Source of the DNA: Phocaeicola sartorii JCM 17136 = DSM 21941
Lineage (GTDB): Bacteria > Bacteroidota > Bacteroidia > Bacteroidales > Bacteroidaceae
Reading direction: 5' to 3'
Length of the DNA: 64,000 bases
Assembly: GCF_000614185.1 (NCBI RefSeq)
Contig: NZ_BAKM01000008.1
Location: 1-64,000, forward strand
In this document: positions 35,318 to 44,785 of the stretch, piece after piece
Numbering within the stretch: position 1 is the first letter of the stretch
Layout: each line of letters starts with the position of its first letter
Position numbers and translations under genes: made by a program
Notes under the pieces: generated by a model
Databases searched by the model: none
What the model saw: the letters and a program-made list of their open reading frames with translations, nothing else
What the model was told of the DNA's origin: nothing

Positions 35318-36919
35318 TTATTTATCCTTTATAGAAGATACGACACAAGGAATCCATACATAGAAAGTCGATCCTTTTCCAAATTCGGATTCCACCCAAA
35401 TCCTGCCTCCCATTTGTTCTGCTATCGACTTGCAGATAGGAAGTCCCAGTCCGGTGCCTTGAATGAAAGGGTTCAGCTTTTTGAAACGGTTGAATATGCT
35501 CTCCAGATTTTTGGCTTTAATGCCCAAGCCAGTATCTTTCACATATATTTCCAGTCCGTTGTCTTTGCATGCGTATCCCATCTGGATGGTTCCTTTTGAG
35601 GTGAACTTAGCGGCATTTGTCACCAGGTTTCCGATAATTTGGATGATACGTTCCCGGTCTGTCCTTACCAAAATGGACGGGAGTGATGGGGTGGTAGTGA
35701 ATGTGACTTCCGGGCGGAATACTTTTTCTTTCATCTGTGTGTACAAGTCTCTGAAAGCATCGGCGAAGTCGAACTCAGTATTATTGAATTTCACGTTGCC
35801 CGAGTTTAGCTCGGAAAGATTCAGCACATCTTCTATGAGGGTCAGTAACAGGTTATTGTTCTGTGTCACAATGCGGTGGTATTCCTTCTGCTCCTCTTTA
35901 TCCTCTGTTTCGGCAATCAGTTGGGAGAAGCCGATGATGGCGTTCAGCGGTGTTCTTATCTCATGGCTCATGTTCGTGATAAATTGCGATTTCAGTCTGT
36001 CTGCCTGCTCGGCTTTTTCCAGCGCCTCTTTTATTTGTTCCATCATCTGGTGTTGCAGGGTGATGTCAACTCCTACGCATATCAGCAGACTTTTGCCTTT
36101 GAAACTGAAAGAGAATTTGAACGTTTGCAGATGGGTGTTCACGTCACGGTCAGGTGAAGTGACTATTTCCTGAATAACCATCGGGTCGCTTTCGGTATAT
36201 AGGGAGGCTTCTATATCGTCTTTTCTGTATTTGTCGGCTTCGCTTTTAGGGAAAACATCGTAATCCGTCTTGCCTATTAATATTTCTTTGGACATATTGC
36301 ACATCTGTTCGAATTTTTTATTGACAATATAGAAACGGTAATTGTCTTCTATATCCTTTATAAGGATGGCCGATGGAAGCTTGTGGAAGATGGCTTTCAT
36401 CATCTGATGCGCTGCCTGTTCTATCTCGATGGCATTTTTCAGCCTTGTTTCTTTTTCGACGCTTTGGGTTACATCGTGCGAGATGCATACCAAAAACTTG
36501 TTTCCATTGGATGCACTTACATAAGATTTGGTGGTTTTCAGAATGATTTTGTTTTGTCCGGGAAGGTTCACCTCTTCTTGAAAAGAGTAGCTTGTTTTTC
36601 CGTAAACGGCTTTCTCGTCATCTTCACGGTACTTCCGGGCGTCATCCGGAGGGAAGATTTCGTAATCGTTCTTTCCGATGATTTCTGCCCTGGAAAGATG
36701 TTGTACTTTGCAAAAGTTTTCATTGACCATAAAGTACCGGAAGTCGTTGCCTGCATCTTTGATAAAGATGATAGCGTCCATCTGGTCTATCAGGAACTGC
36801 GGAAGACAGCCCGAGGATTGCGGGAATTTTAGTAATTCATTTTCTTTCCTGAGCTGCTCTATCTCTTCTCTCAAACGCTTGTTCTCTTCTGTTAACAGGT
36901 CTTGTTTAGTGTTGTACAT
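35318..36919 (-). CDS. Cytoplasmic PAS-PAS sensor histidine kinase
   Basis: A 533-residue kinase without membrane segments or signal peptide. An N-terminal coiled coil (EENKRLREEIEQLRKENELL) leads to two PAS domains (about residues 45-160, IIGKNDYEIFPPDDARKYRE; and 175-290, LIGKTDYDVFPKSEADKYRK). Then follow HisKA with the phospho-acceptor in FITNMSHEIRTPLNAIIGFS and HATPase with NLVTNAAKFT, DTGLGI and GTGLGLPI. No receiver domain is fused and no response regulator lies nearby, so its partner is elsewhere. ATG 36919 is chosen because the longer frame from 37030 runs through the terminator of the upstream gene. The two near-identical PAS motifs suggest internal duplication. Confidence 0.88.
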   Translation of the reverse strand: MYNTKQDLLTEENKRLREEIEQLRKENELLKFPQSSGCLPQFLIDQMDAIIFIKDAGNDFRYFMVNENFCKVQHLSRAEIIGKNDYEIFPPDDARKYREDDEKAVYGKTSYSFQEEVNLPGQNKIILKTTKSYVSASNGNKFLVCISHDVTQSVEKETRLKNAIEIEQAAHQMMKAIFHKLPSAILIKDIEDNYRFYIVNKKFEQMCNMSKEILIGKTDYDVFPKSEADKYRKDDIEASLYTESDPMVIQEIVTSPDRDVNTHLQTFKFSFSFKGKSLLICVGVDITLQHQMMEQIKEALEKAEQADRLKSQFITNMSHEIRTPLNAIIGFSQLIAETEDKEEQKEYHRIVTQNNNLLLTLIEDVLNLSELNSGNVKFNNTEFDFADAFRDLYTQMKEKVFRPEVTFTTTPSLPSILVRTDRERIIQIIGNLVTNAAKFTSKGTIQMGYACKDNGLEIYVKDTGLGIKAKNLESIFNRFKKLNPFIQGTGLGLPICKSIAEQMGGRIWVESEFGKGSTFYVWIPCVVSSIKDK

Positions 36920-36985
36920 GGCTTTACTGGATGCTTGATGAGGATGTAAATGTAGCAAATAAAAGTGAGAAATGGAAAGGTTATT

Positions 36986-37034
36986 AAAAAAAAATGCGTA
37001 GCCGTCCTTGTGCAGGTACAAGCTACGCATTTTT
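36986..37034 (-). terminator. Intrinsic terminator of the GH109-like gene
   Basis: On the minus strand a 9-bp core stem (37022-37030 with 36994-37002), extended by A-T pairs and with a smaller inner hairpin in the loop, is followed by a run of nine T residues. It lies 45-90 bases after the GH109-like stop codon. Confidence 0.8.
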
Positions 37035-37078
37035 ATGCGATATACTTTCTTTTTGGAAGGGTTAGCCCTTGCTGTCTT

Positions 37079-38638
37079 TTATTTAGCCTCAGCCCATTCT
37101 TTGGCTCCTTGCTCTTTCAGTTTGGCGGTAAACGCTTTTGCCTTTTCCATGCTTTCTTTTTCGGCCTCGGCACTGGCGTAAGCGTGCTTGTATCCTTTTA
37201 TCACGTTCCATTCGCCACGGGTAAAATCAGGGAAGGCTACGGCTGCGCAGCCGTTGTCCATGGATATCTGGCCCAATTCAGCCAGACAGCACCATTCCGC
37301 CAAGTCATAAACGTCCATATCCAGAGGCAGCCCGTTTTGCAGGCAATATACCAGACGGCTGTCCATGATAAAGTCCATACCACCGTGTCCGCCTACTTCT
37401 TTGGCTATCTCACCGTATTTCTTCAAGATGGGGTGCTGGTATTTTTCCACCAGTGCGTCCATTTCCGCTTTAGGAAGGAATCCGTGTGCGTTCAAGTTGT
37501 CTATTTTGGGTTGAACACCTGAAGCATTCAGCTGCTTGGCGTCCAAGGCGTATCCTTCTACTGGATATTTGTTGGCGAAACCTTTGCTTCCTGTCAGTTG
37601 GTACAAGCGGTTGTAAGGTTGCGGAGTCATGACGTTATGTTGTATTTCAATGACCTTGCCGTTGGCTGTGCGCAGCAAGGTGGTGGTGTGGTCTCCATTA
37701 CGGAAGTCGTTACACTCTTTGCCGGTTTTTTGTTCAACCAGTTCCTTGCCGATTACCGATTTGGTATCCATGGCAACCAGTGTAGTCACGCGGTCGCCGC
37801 GGTGAATATCCATAGCTTGTGCCACCGGGCCGAGGCCGTGAGTAGCATATACGTCACCGCGATGTTTCATGTTATACTCCAGACGCCATCCCAGTTTGTC
37901 GTTTTCTCCGTTTTTCCAGTAATGTTCCCAGAACGGGCTTAAATCATGGATATAAGCGCCTTGTGCACGGATTATTTCACCGAAGACTCCTTGTTGCGCC
38001 ATATTCAACGTATTCATTTCATACCAGTCATAGCAGCAGTTTTCCAAAATCATGCAATGCTTGCGTGTCTTCTCACTGAGGTTTACCAAATCCCAGCATT
38101 CCTGGAGGGTCATTGCAGAAGGCACTTCAATGGCTACGTTCTTGCCGTTCTCCATGGCGCATCGGGCTATGGGAAAATGATGCAGCCAGTCTGCCGCGAT
38201 ATATACCAAGTCGATATCATCGCGTTTGCAAAGCTCTTCATACCCTGTCTCACCTGAGTAGATGGCTGCTTTCGGCATGGAGGCTTTCTTTAATATTTCC
38301 TGGCAATTCTCTGCGCGTGACGCTTCATAGTCGCATAACGCCACTATTTGTGTGCCGGGAATGTGTGTAAAGCGTGATACGGCGCCGGGACCTCGCATGC
38401 CCAGGCCGACAAATCCTACGCGTACTACTTCCATTTTCGGAGTGGTGAGTCCTAAAACACTTTTTTGTCCTGCAGGACGTTCCGGAGTGTCAATGACGAT
38501 GGTTCCTTTTTCCCATTTCCATGCATCCCCTGCAGTGGTAATCTGATTGTTGGCTTCTGTGTTCGCTGTTTGTGGTGAACATGCACATAAAGTAGTGCCC
38601 ATACACACACTGATCAGCAGTGATTTAAAAATTTTCAT
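37079..38638 (-). CDS. GH109-like (Gfo/Idh/MocA) NAD-dependent glycosidase lipoprotein
   Basis: A 519-residue exported protein with a lipoprotein signal (LCAC lipobox, Cys at about residue 20) and then a Rossmann-type NAD-binding domain beginning VRVGFVGLGMRGPGAVSRF. IAADWLHHFPIARCAMENGK and NVAIEVPSA, with the later DVYATHGLGPVAQAMDIHRG, match the GH109 family, whose founding members are alpha-N-acetylgalactosaminidases using an NAD-assisted mechanism. Many GH109 homologues in Bacteroidota have untested substrates, so mucin or host-glycan activity is possible but unproven. It is a single-gene unit with its own promoter box and terminator. Confidence 0.83.
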   Translation of the reverse strand: MKIFKSLLISVCMGTTLCACSPQTANTEANNQITTAGDAWKWEKGTIVIDTPERPAGQKSVLGLTTPKMEVVRVGFVGLGMRGPGAVSRFTHIPGTQIVALCDYEASRAENCQEILKKASMPKAAIYSGETGYEELCKRDDIDLVYIAADWLHHFPIARCAMENGKNVAIEVPSAMTLQECWDLVNLSEKTRKHCMILENCCYDWYEMNTLNMAQQGVFGEIIRAQGAYIHDLSPFWEHYWKNGENDKLGWRLEYNMKHRGDVYATHGLGPVAQAMDIHRGDRVTTLVAMDTKSVIGKELVEQKTGKECNDFRNGDHTTTLLRTANGKVIEIQHNVMTPQPYNRLYQLTGSKGFANKYPVEGYALDAKQLNASGVQPKIDNLNAHGFLPKAEMDALVEKYQHPILKKYGEIAKEVGGHGGMDFIMDSRLVYCLQNGLPLDMDVYDLAEWCCLAELGQISMDNGCAAVAFPDFTRGEWNVIKGYKHAYASAEAEKESMEKAKAFTAKLKEQGAKEWAEAK

Positions 38639-39002
38639 ACTTGGTGATTTAAAAGTTATAATTAAAATAATGGTTGTCTGCCTACTGCGGGGAAATAGCG
38701 GGAATATGTATTTTCCGACAGTGAAAAAATAGTTTTTATCATAGGCGTTTTTATGGGTTTTTATCTTTAATATATTGGCTTTATTAAGAATTTTATCTTA
38801 ACTAGCGCCCAAAGGTACGATTTTTTTTGAAAATATCCGTTTGTTTTTAAAGTAAAACCGAAAAATGAATGTGATGAGTGGTTTCTGGGATAAGCCGGAA
38901 AAAGAGAATTTGCATTTTATTTGTTCCAAATGATGACCAAGTAAGGAGAATTGGCGGGATTTTTTTTAATTTTGCACCTGCAACTAATTAATAGATAAGA
39001 AA
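38639..39002. other. Divergent intergenic region between the GH109-like gene and metA
   Basis: No gene or riboswitch was recognised in 364 bases; in particular I saw no SAM-riboswitch core before metA. TACCTTTG on the minus strand at 38810-38817 is a likely -7 box for the GH109-like gene (leader of about 165 bases). TAATTTTG at 38967-38974 is a likely -7 box for metA. Confidence 0.55.
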
Positions 39003-39920
39003 ATGCCGTTAAATTTACCCGATAAATTACCTGCCATTGAATTGCTGAAGGAAGAAAATATCTTCGTCATAGACAATTCGCGTGCCAGTACACAGGATAT
39101 CCGTCCGTTAAAAATAGTGATATTGAATTTGATGCCGTTGAAGATAACAACAGAGACGGATCTGGTGCGTTTGCTTTCCAACACCCCCTTGCAGTTGGAA
39201 ATATCATTTATGAAGTTGAAAAGCCATACATCGAAAAATACACCGGTAGAACACATGAAAGCATTCTACCGTGACTTCGACTTGATGCGTGACGAGAAAT
39301 ATGACGGAATGATTATTACGGGGGCTCCGGTAGAACAGATGCCATACGAAGATGTGAATTATTGGGATGAGATTACGACTATTTTTGATTGGGCGCGTAC
39401 TCATGTTACCTCGACTCTTTATATTTGTTGGGCGGCCCAGGCCGGACTTTATCATTTCTATGGAGTTCCCAAATATCCGCTGGAACAAAAAATGTTTGGT
39501 ATTTTTCGTCATCATATCAATGTGCAGGGCTTGCCTATATTCCGTGGATTTGATGATGAATTCTTTGTGCCGCACAGTCGTCACACCGAGATACGTCGTG
39601 AGGACATTTTGAAAGTGAAGGACTTGAGCTTGATAGCCGAATCTGATGAGTCCGGCGTTTATATGGCTATGGCGCGTAACGGGCGTGAGTTCTTTATTAC
39701 CGGACATTCGGAGTATTCACCCTATACGCTTGATACGGAATATAAGCGGGATTTGGGAAAAGGATTGCCTATTCAGAAGCCTGTAAATTATTATAAGGAT
39801 GATAATCCGGATAATGCTCCGGTGGTGCGCTGGCGCGGACATGCCAACTTGTTGTTTTCCAACTGGCTGAATTATTATGTATATCAAGAAACCCCGTTTG
39901 ATATAAACGAAATACGATGA
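39003..39920 (+). CDS. metA: Homoserine O-acyltransferase (MetA)
   Basis: Acylates L-homoserine, the first committed step of methionine synthesis. The 305-residue protein has the MetA N-terminus ([20 protein letters not shown]), [20 protein letters not shown], the catalytic-cysteine segment [16 protein letters not shown] and [18 protein letters not shown] with the His-x-Glu pair. Whether the donor is succinyl- or acetyl-CoA is not obvious: many MetA proteins outside Proteobacteria use acetyl-CoA. Its last four bases overlap the start of the U32 peptidase gene (ATGA), so the two are translationally coupled. Confidence 0.95.
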   Translation: MPLNLPDKLPAIELLKEENIFVIDNSRASTQDIRPLKIVILNLMPLKITTETDLVRLLSNTPLQLEISFMKLKSHTSKNTPVEHMKAFYRDFDLMRDEKYDGMIITGAPVEQMPYEDVNYWDEITTIFDWARTHVTSTLYICWAAQAGLYHFYGVPKYPLEQKMFGIFRHHINVQGLPIFRGFDDEFFVPHSRHTEIRREDILKVKDLSLIAESDESGVYMAMARNGREFFITGHSEYSPYTLDTEYKRDLGKGLPIQKPVNYYKDDNPDNAPVVRWRGHANLLFSNWLNYYVYQETPFDINEIR

Positions 39921-41745
39921 TCAGACAACGAAAAATAGAATTATTGGCTCCCGCCAGAAATCTGGAGTGCGGCATCGCAGCTGTTGACCACGGTGCCGAT
40001 GCCGTTTATATGGGTGCGCCCCGTTTTGGCGCACGCGCGGCTGCGGGAAATTCATTGGAGGATATTGCTGAGCTGGTGCGGTACGCCCATGTATATAATG
40101 TCCGTATCTATGTGACGGTGAACACTATTCTGAAGGATGAGGAACTGAAAGAGACGGAAGAAATGATCTGGGATTTATACCGTGTCGGAGTGGATGCCTT
40201 GATAGTACAGGATATGGGATTGTTGGAATTGAATCTGCCTCCTATACCGTTACACGCCAGCACGCAGATGGATAATCGTACTCCTCAAAAAGTGAAATTT
40301 CTGGCTGAGGCGGGTTTCCGTCAGGTGGTATTGGCTCGTGAACTCTCTCTTGTTGAAATAGGAAACATCCATCATGTTTGTCCTGAAGTACCCTTGGAGA
40401 TATTTGTACATGGTGCTTTGTGTGTAAGCTATAGCGGACAGTGTTATGTCAGTCAGGCTTGTTTCGGGCGTAGCGCCAACCGGGGGGAGTGTGCCCAGTT
40501 CTGCCGTCTTGCTTTCGATATGGAAGATGCGGGTGGTAAATCCATAGTAAGGAATAAGCATTTGTTGTCTCTGAAAGATTTGAACCAGAGTGAGGAGTTG
40601 GAACAATTGTTGGATGCCGGAGTTTCTTCTCTGAAAATAGAGGGGCGTTTGAAGGATGTGTCTTACGTTAAAAATGTAACAGCTTATTATCGTCAGAAGC
40701 TGGATGCTGTTTTTAAACGCCGTAAGGAGTATATTCGTGCATCATCCGGAAAAGTGAGATTGGAGTTCAAACCTCAGTTGGACAAGAGTTTCAGCCGTGG
40801 CTTTACTCATTATTTTCTCTTTGACCGGAATAAGGATATTTTTTCTTTCGATACTCCCAAGTCTTTGGGGGAGGAGATGGGGACGGTGAAGGAAATTCGT
40901 GGCAATTATCTGACTGTAGCCGGAGTCAAGTCCTTTAATAATGGAGATGGTGTCTGTTTTTTGGATGAGACCGGTAAGTTGCAAGGATTTCGCATAAACC
41001 GGGTGGAGAATAATAAATTATTTCCTCAGGAGATGCCTCGGATAAAGCCTCGTACACTACTTTATCGTAATTTTGATCAGGAATTTGAGAGATTGATGTC
41101 GCGTAAATCCGCCGAAAGGAAAATTGCGGTCGTCTTAAAATTGGCTGAGAATAATTTCGGCTTTACCCTGACCCTGTCCGATGAAGATGCCAACAGTGTC
41201 AGTGTGGTGCTGGAAAGGGAGAAGGAACGTGCCCGTACTCCGCAGGAAGACAATCTGCGCACACAACTTGGCAAGTTGGGAAATACCCCTTTTGAGGCTT
41301 TGGACATAGTGATTGACTGGTCGGACAATTGGTTTATTCCGGCTCTATGCTTGCCGAACTTCGTCGTAAGGGAATAGAGAAGCTGTTGGAAGTGCGGCGC
41401 ATTAACTATCGGCGGGAGATTTGCAAGTTGCCCCAAACGCATCATGCTTATCCTGTGAATGAATTGACTTATCTGGGAAATGTGATGAATGCCGATGCTG
41501 TTTCATTCTATAGGAATCATGGCGTGCAGCGTATTGCTCCGGCTTATGAAAAAGCTCCGGTAGAAGATGCAGTACTGATGTTCTGCAAGCATTGTCTGCG
41601 TTATAGCATGGGATGGTGTCCCACTTGGCATAAAGTGCGTTCTCCTTATAAGGAACCTTATTATCTGGTCGGTTCGGATGGCAGACGTTTTCGTTTAGGA
41701 TTTGATTGTAAAAATTGTCAGATGAAAGTATATGCTGAAAAGTAA
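39917..41745 (+). CDS. U32-family peptidase / RNA-modification protein, one apparent base deletion
   Basis: A 609-residue U32 protein. The N-terminal TIM-like part reads [20 protein letters not shown] and [18 protein letters not shown]. The signature [20 protein letters not shown] and then [15 protein letters not shown] supplies the conserved cysteines. U32 proteins such as RlhA and TrhP take part in hydroxylation of 23S rRNA or tRNA using prephenate-derived chemistry and an Fe-S cluster, despite the peptidase name. At 41341 GGG has become GG; restoring it reads [20 protein letters not shown] and rejoins the C-terminal domain with its FCKHC and CKNC cysteines. The gene overlaps metA by 4 bases and the next gene by 14. 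Confidence 0.87.
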
Positions 41746-42694
41746 GTACATCGGGTTGCTGTTTTTTGTATTGGCTGTTTTGATGGCTTGCCAATATCCT
41801 TCGCTTGTTACTTCGGGCGAGGATATGCCACCAAAGACAAAGGATTCTGTCAATTGTTTGATGGAGCGGCATTATACATTAAACAGTAATTTTGAAGTTA
41901 CTTCTGATTCGCTAATGCTACAGCAACTGCCATTGGTGGATGTGCTTCCTGTTTTTAAGGGAGAAAGACTGGTGGTGGCGGAATTTATGGTACAGCCGGC
42001 TGACAGTGTGGACTCCGTATGGGTGAAGGTGGCACGGGACCAGGAAACCATGGGATGGGTGCATGAAAAGGAATTATTGAAAAAAGTAGTTCCTGTGGAT
42101 CCGGTGTCACAATTCATTCATTTTTTCAGTAATTCCCATACCATAGCTTTTTTGATGATATTAGGGCTTTTCGGCATTTGGTATATCCATAGGGCTGTTC
42201 GTCGTCAGAAACTGCAACTTATCTGGTTGAATGATATTGATAGTATTTTTCCTACTATTCTTTTGTGGCTGGTAGCTACCGCAGCTACACTTTATGCCAG
42301 TATCCAGCATTTTGTTCCGGGGACTTGGGAGCAATTTTATTATAATCCTTCTTTGAATCCTTTTAGTATGCCCTTTATTCTTTCTCTTTTCATGCTCAAT
42401 GTCTGGGGGATTATTCTTGTAGGGCTGGCTACTTTAGATGATTTGTTTCATCAGACACATGCTGAGACAGCGCTTTTTTATTTGTTGGGATTGATGTCCT
42501 GCTGTATCTTTTTATACTTATTCTTCACATTTACAACATATTACTATTTGGGATATCCATGCTTGCTGGTATATGCCGTATGGTCATTTAATCGTATAAA
42601 GCACGCTTCGCTATATAAATTCAGTTGTGGAAATTGCGGAGCGAAGATGAAGAATAAAGGGGTATGTTCTCACTGCGGTGCTGTCAATGAATAG
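41732..42694 (+). CDS. Membrane lipoprotein with C-terminal zinc ribbon
   Basis: A 320-residue protein of no recognised function. It has a lipoprotein-like N-terminus (VLAVLMACQYP), an extracytoplasmic region of about 100 residues that resembles an SH3-like fold (FKGERLVVAEFMVQ, WVKVARDQETMGWVHEKELL), about five membrane segments between residues 135 and 290, and a short C-terminal zinc ribbon (CGNCGAKMKNKGVCSHCG). The mixture of a surface SH3-like domain and a cytoplasmic or periplasmic zinc ribbon is typical of small regulatory or envelope proteins in Bacteroidota, but no role can be assigned. It overlaps the U32 gene by 14 bases and must be in the same transcript as metA. Confidence 0.7.
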   Translation: MLKSKYIGLLFFVLAVLMACQYPSLVTSGEDMPPKTKDSVNCLMERHYTLNSNFEVTSDSLMLQQLPLVDVLPVFKGERLVVAEFMVQPADSVDSVWVKVARDQETMGWVHEKELLKKVVPVDPVSQFIHFFSNSHTIAFLMILGLFGIWYIHRAVRRQKLQLIWLNDIDSIFPTILLWLVATAATLYASIQHFVPGTWEQFYYNPSLNPFSMPFILSLFMLNVWGIILVGLATLDDLFHQTHAETALFYLLGLMSCCIFLYLFFTFTTYYYLGYPCLLVYAVWSFNRIKHASLYKFSCGNCGAKMKNKGVCSHCGAVNE

Positions 42695-42882
42695 TCCTGT
42701 TGTTTGATTCTTTTAACAAAATTCCACGCAGTTTCCTTTTGTAAACTGCATTTCCCCTATGTGTATACATTAAAAACGAGTTGCTCTGTTTCAGGAGTTA
42801 TAAGCTCCATTGGGAGTGATAATAAAGTGCTTGTGTAGCAAGATAAAGAATAAATCTGGTTTGGTAAATGTGGAAACAGGAA

Positions 42883-42915
42883 GGGGCTGTCGTTTTGGGA
42901 ACAGTCCCTTTTTTT
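42883..42915 (+). terminator. Intrinsic terminator upstream of marC
   Basis: GGGGCTGT (42883-42890) pairs with ACAGTCCC (42901-42908) through one G-U pair around a 10-base loop, followed by seven T residues. Confidence 0.75.
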
Positions 42916-42927
42916 GTTGTGCCTGTT

Positions 42928-42971
42928 TGCGAAATATGATCTCTACTATTGCTCATTTGCTAATTATAGAT
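42928..42971. repeat. Dispersed 44-bp intergenic repeat, copy 2
   Basis: Forty of 44 bases match 13-56, in the same orientation; the first 22 bases are identical. The copy ends exactly one base before the TACTTTTG -7 box of marC and contains its TTG -33 element. Confidence 0.7.
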
Positions 42972-42979
42972 TACTTTTG
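42949..42979 (+). promoter_or_regulatory. Promoter of marC, partly made of the 44-bp repeat
   Basis: TTG at 42949-42951, a 20-bp spacer and TACTTTTG at 42972-42979. The -33 part is in the repeat and the -7 part lies just outside it. Confidence 0.6.
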
Positions 42980-43004
42980 CCCATAACCTAAAAATAATAC
43001 TTCA

Positions 43005-43649
43005 ATGGATACATTATTACCATTTGCATTACTATGCTTTACCTCTTTTTTCACATTAACCAACCCATTGGGCACCATGCCTGTATTTTTAACCATGACT
43101 AAAGGTATGGATGATGAAGAACGGCGTCATATTGTGAAACGGGCTACGATCATCTCTTTTGTAACACTTTTGGCTTTTACGTTCTCCGGGCAATTCTTAT
43201 TCAAATTCTTTGGAATATCGACCAATGGTTTTCGTATTGCTGCCGGTTTTATTATTTTGAAAATTGGTTATGATATGCTGCAGGCACGTTTTACCAATAC
43301 GAAGTTGAAAGACGAAGAAATTAAAACGTATGCCAATGATATTTCGATTACCCCGTTATCTATTCCTATGCTTTGCGGTCCCGGTGCCATTGCTAACGGA
43401 ATTATGCTGATGGATGATGCCAATACTTGGACCATGAAGGGAATTTTGATTGGAATGATTGGTTTGATTTATTTTATCACTTATCTTATATTGCGGGCTT
43501 CTACCCGGCTGGTTTCTATTCTTGGCGAGACTGGAAATAATGTAATGATGCGCTTGATGGGACTTATTTTGATGGTAATAGCCGTAGAGTGTTTCGTTAG
43601 CGGGCTCCGTCCGATATTGATTGACATTATCCAATCGAGCAGGATTTAA
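43005..43649 (+). CDS. MarC-family integral membrane protein
   Basis: A 214-residue protein with six predicted membrane helices, matching the MarC/UPF0056 family over its full length. Visible features are TLTNPLGTMPVFLTMTKGMD near the N-terminus, FRIAAGFIILKIGYDMLQAR in the middle, and ITPLSIPMLCGPGAIANGIM with the conserved P-G-A-I. Some members are annotated as NAAT-type amino-acid transporters, but the E. coli protein has no proven role in multidrug resistance despite its name, so the function is unknown. It is a single-gene unit with a strong hairpin downstream. Confidence 0.88.
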   Translation: MDTLLPFALLCFTSFFTLTNPLGTMPVFLTMTKGMDDEERRHIVKRATIISFVTLLAFTFSGQFLFKFFGISTNGFRIAAGFIILKIGYDMLQARFTNTKLKDEEIKTYANDISITPLSIPMLCGPGAIANGIMLMDDANTWTMKGILIGMIGLIYFITYLILRASTRLVSILGETGNNVMMRLMGLILMVIAVECFVSGLRPILIDIIQSSRI

Positions 43650-43660
43650 TCAAAAAAGAG

Positions 43661-43709
43661 AATGTGCTCAAGGTGGAAATATGATTATTTAATTCACTTT
43701 GAGCACATT
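43661..43709. terminator. Bidirectional hairpin between marC and the L-galactonate dehydrogenase gene
   Basis: A 15-bp stem with one G-U pair (43661-43675 with 43695-43709) and a 19-base loop between two converging gene ends. It is preceded by A6 and so gives T-richness mainly to the minus strand. Confidence 0.7.
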
Positions 43710-43731
43710 GGGGGAATTGGTATGGATTTTG

Positions 43732-44750
43732 TCAGTCAAACTCGACTAATATGCGGAATACCTTTCCGGGAGCTGCCGCCCATTCTTCCATAGCCTGTCG
43801 TGCAGTCTCGGGTTTGGTTACTTTGCTGATCAATTCATCCTTTGGGCAAGTTCCCTGTTCCATGTAGCGGATAACTGCTCTGAAATCTGCGGGCAGTGCA
43901 TTACGCGATCCGCGGATATCAAGTTCTTTTTGGACAAAATATTTAGTTTGAAAAGAAACTTCTGATTTTGCATAACCTATACATACGACTCTTCCGGTAA
44001 ATCCGACCTCATTGACGGCCATGACATAGGTTGCAGGACTGCTACTGCTTCAATGACTACATCTGGGCCGAATCCTTCCGTAATCTTAGTCAAGCGTTCG
44101 TGCACATTTTCTGTCATGGAATTGATGGTGTGGTGTGCGCCTACCCGTTTGGCAAGTTCCAATTTCTCGTCATCCAGATCTACGGCGATAACGGTAGCTC
44201 CGCGAAGAGCTGAACGTACAATAGCTCCCATACCGATCATTCCACAACCAATGACCATCACTATGTCAATATCTGTAACCTGTGCTCGGGAAACAGCATG
44301 AAAGCCTACGCTCATCGGTTCGATCAGCGTGCAGTCACGAGGAGGAATTTGACTGGCCGGGATTATTTTGCTCCAAGGCAATGCGATATATTCACACATG
44401 GCACCATTGCGTTGAACCCCCAATGTTTCGTTATGTTCGCATGCATTCACTTTACTGTTACGGCATGAAGCGCATTTTCCGCAATTGGTATAAGGGTTGA
44501 CAGTGACGCTCATGCCGGGTTTTAATGATTCCGGAACATCCTCACCTATAGCTTCAATAACGCCTCCCACTTCGTGCCCCGGAATAACCGGCAGATTAAC
44601 CATCGGATTACGTCCTAAAAATGTATTCAAGTCCGATCCGCAAAAGCCGACATACTTAATTTTTACTAGAACTTCTCCCGGTTTCAATTCCGGTTTTTCA
44701 ATGTCTACTACCTTCATTTCGGAAGGAGCGGTAATTTGAATTGCTTTCAT
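43732..44750 (-). CDS. Zinc alcohol dehydrogenase, probable L-galactonate dehydrogenase, one apparent base deletion
   Basis: A 339-residue medium-chain zinc dehydrogenase. The catalytic zinc ligands lie in [11 protein letters not shown] and [10 protein letters not shown], the structural zinc in [15 protein letters not shown], and the NAD fold in [20 protein letters not shown]. With the two upstream genes it matches the set reported in B. vulgatus (Bvu0219, Bvu0220, Bvu0222) that converts L-galactose to D-tagaturonate, this enzyme oxidising L-galactonate. The assignment rests on gene context and family. The frame breaks at 44042: restoring GG on the coding strand (GTAGCAGT to GTAGGCAGT) reads [23 protein letters not shown] 44750 gives the usual [20 protein letters not shown] start. 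Confidence 0.85.
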
Positions 44751-44785
44751 TTTCTATTTGTTTTTAAGTGATAAGTGTCAGTTGG

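Larger units (their letters stand above)
42695..43004. other. Intergenic region with an orphan terminator and the 44-bp repeat
   Basis: These 310 bases hold no gene. From left to right there is a 7-bp hairpin (42728-42734 with 42743-42749) close to the preceding stop codon, about 130 bases without evident structure, a strong terminator at 42883-42915, the second copy of the 44-bp repeat, and the marC promoter. The terminator is 190 bases past the last gene, so either a long 3' UTR or a small RNA ends there. Confidence 0.55.

Noticed and set aside
35463-36173. 236-residue plus-strand frame opposite the PAS histidine kinase
   Set aside because: Antisense to clearly conserved kinase motifs; no recognisable domain, start signal or promoter.
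38639-39002. SAM riboswitch before metA
   Set aside because: I looked for the conserved core and a leader terminator and found neither; only promoter-like boxes are present.
41329-41745. Separate small gene following the U32 peptidase
   Set aside because: It is the C-terminal part of the U32 protein, displaced by a missing G at 41341; its start MVYSGSML lies within conserved sequence of the upstream frame.
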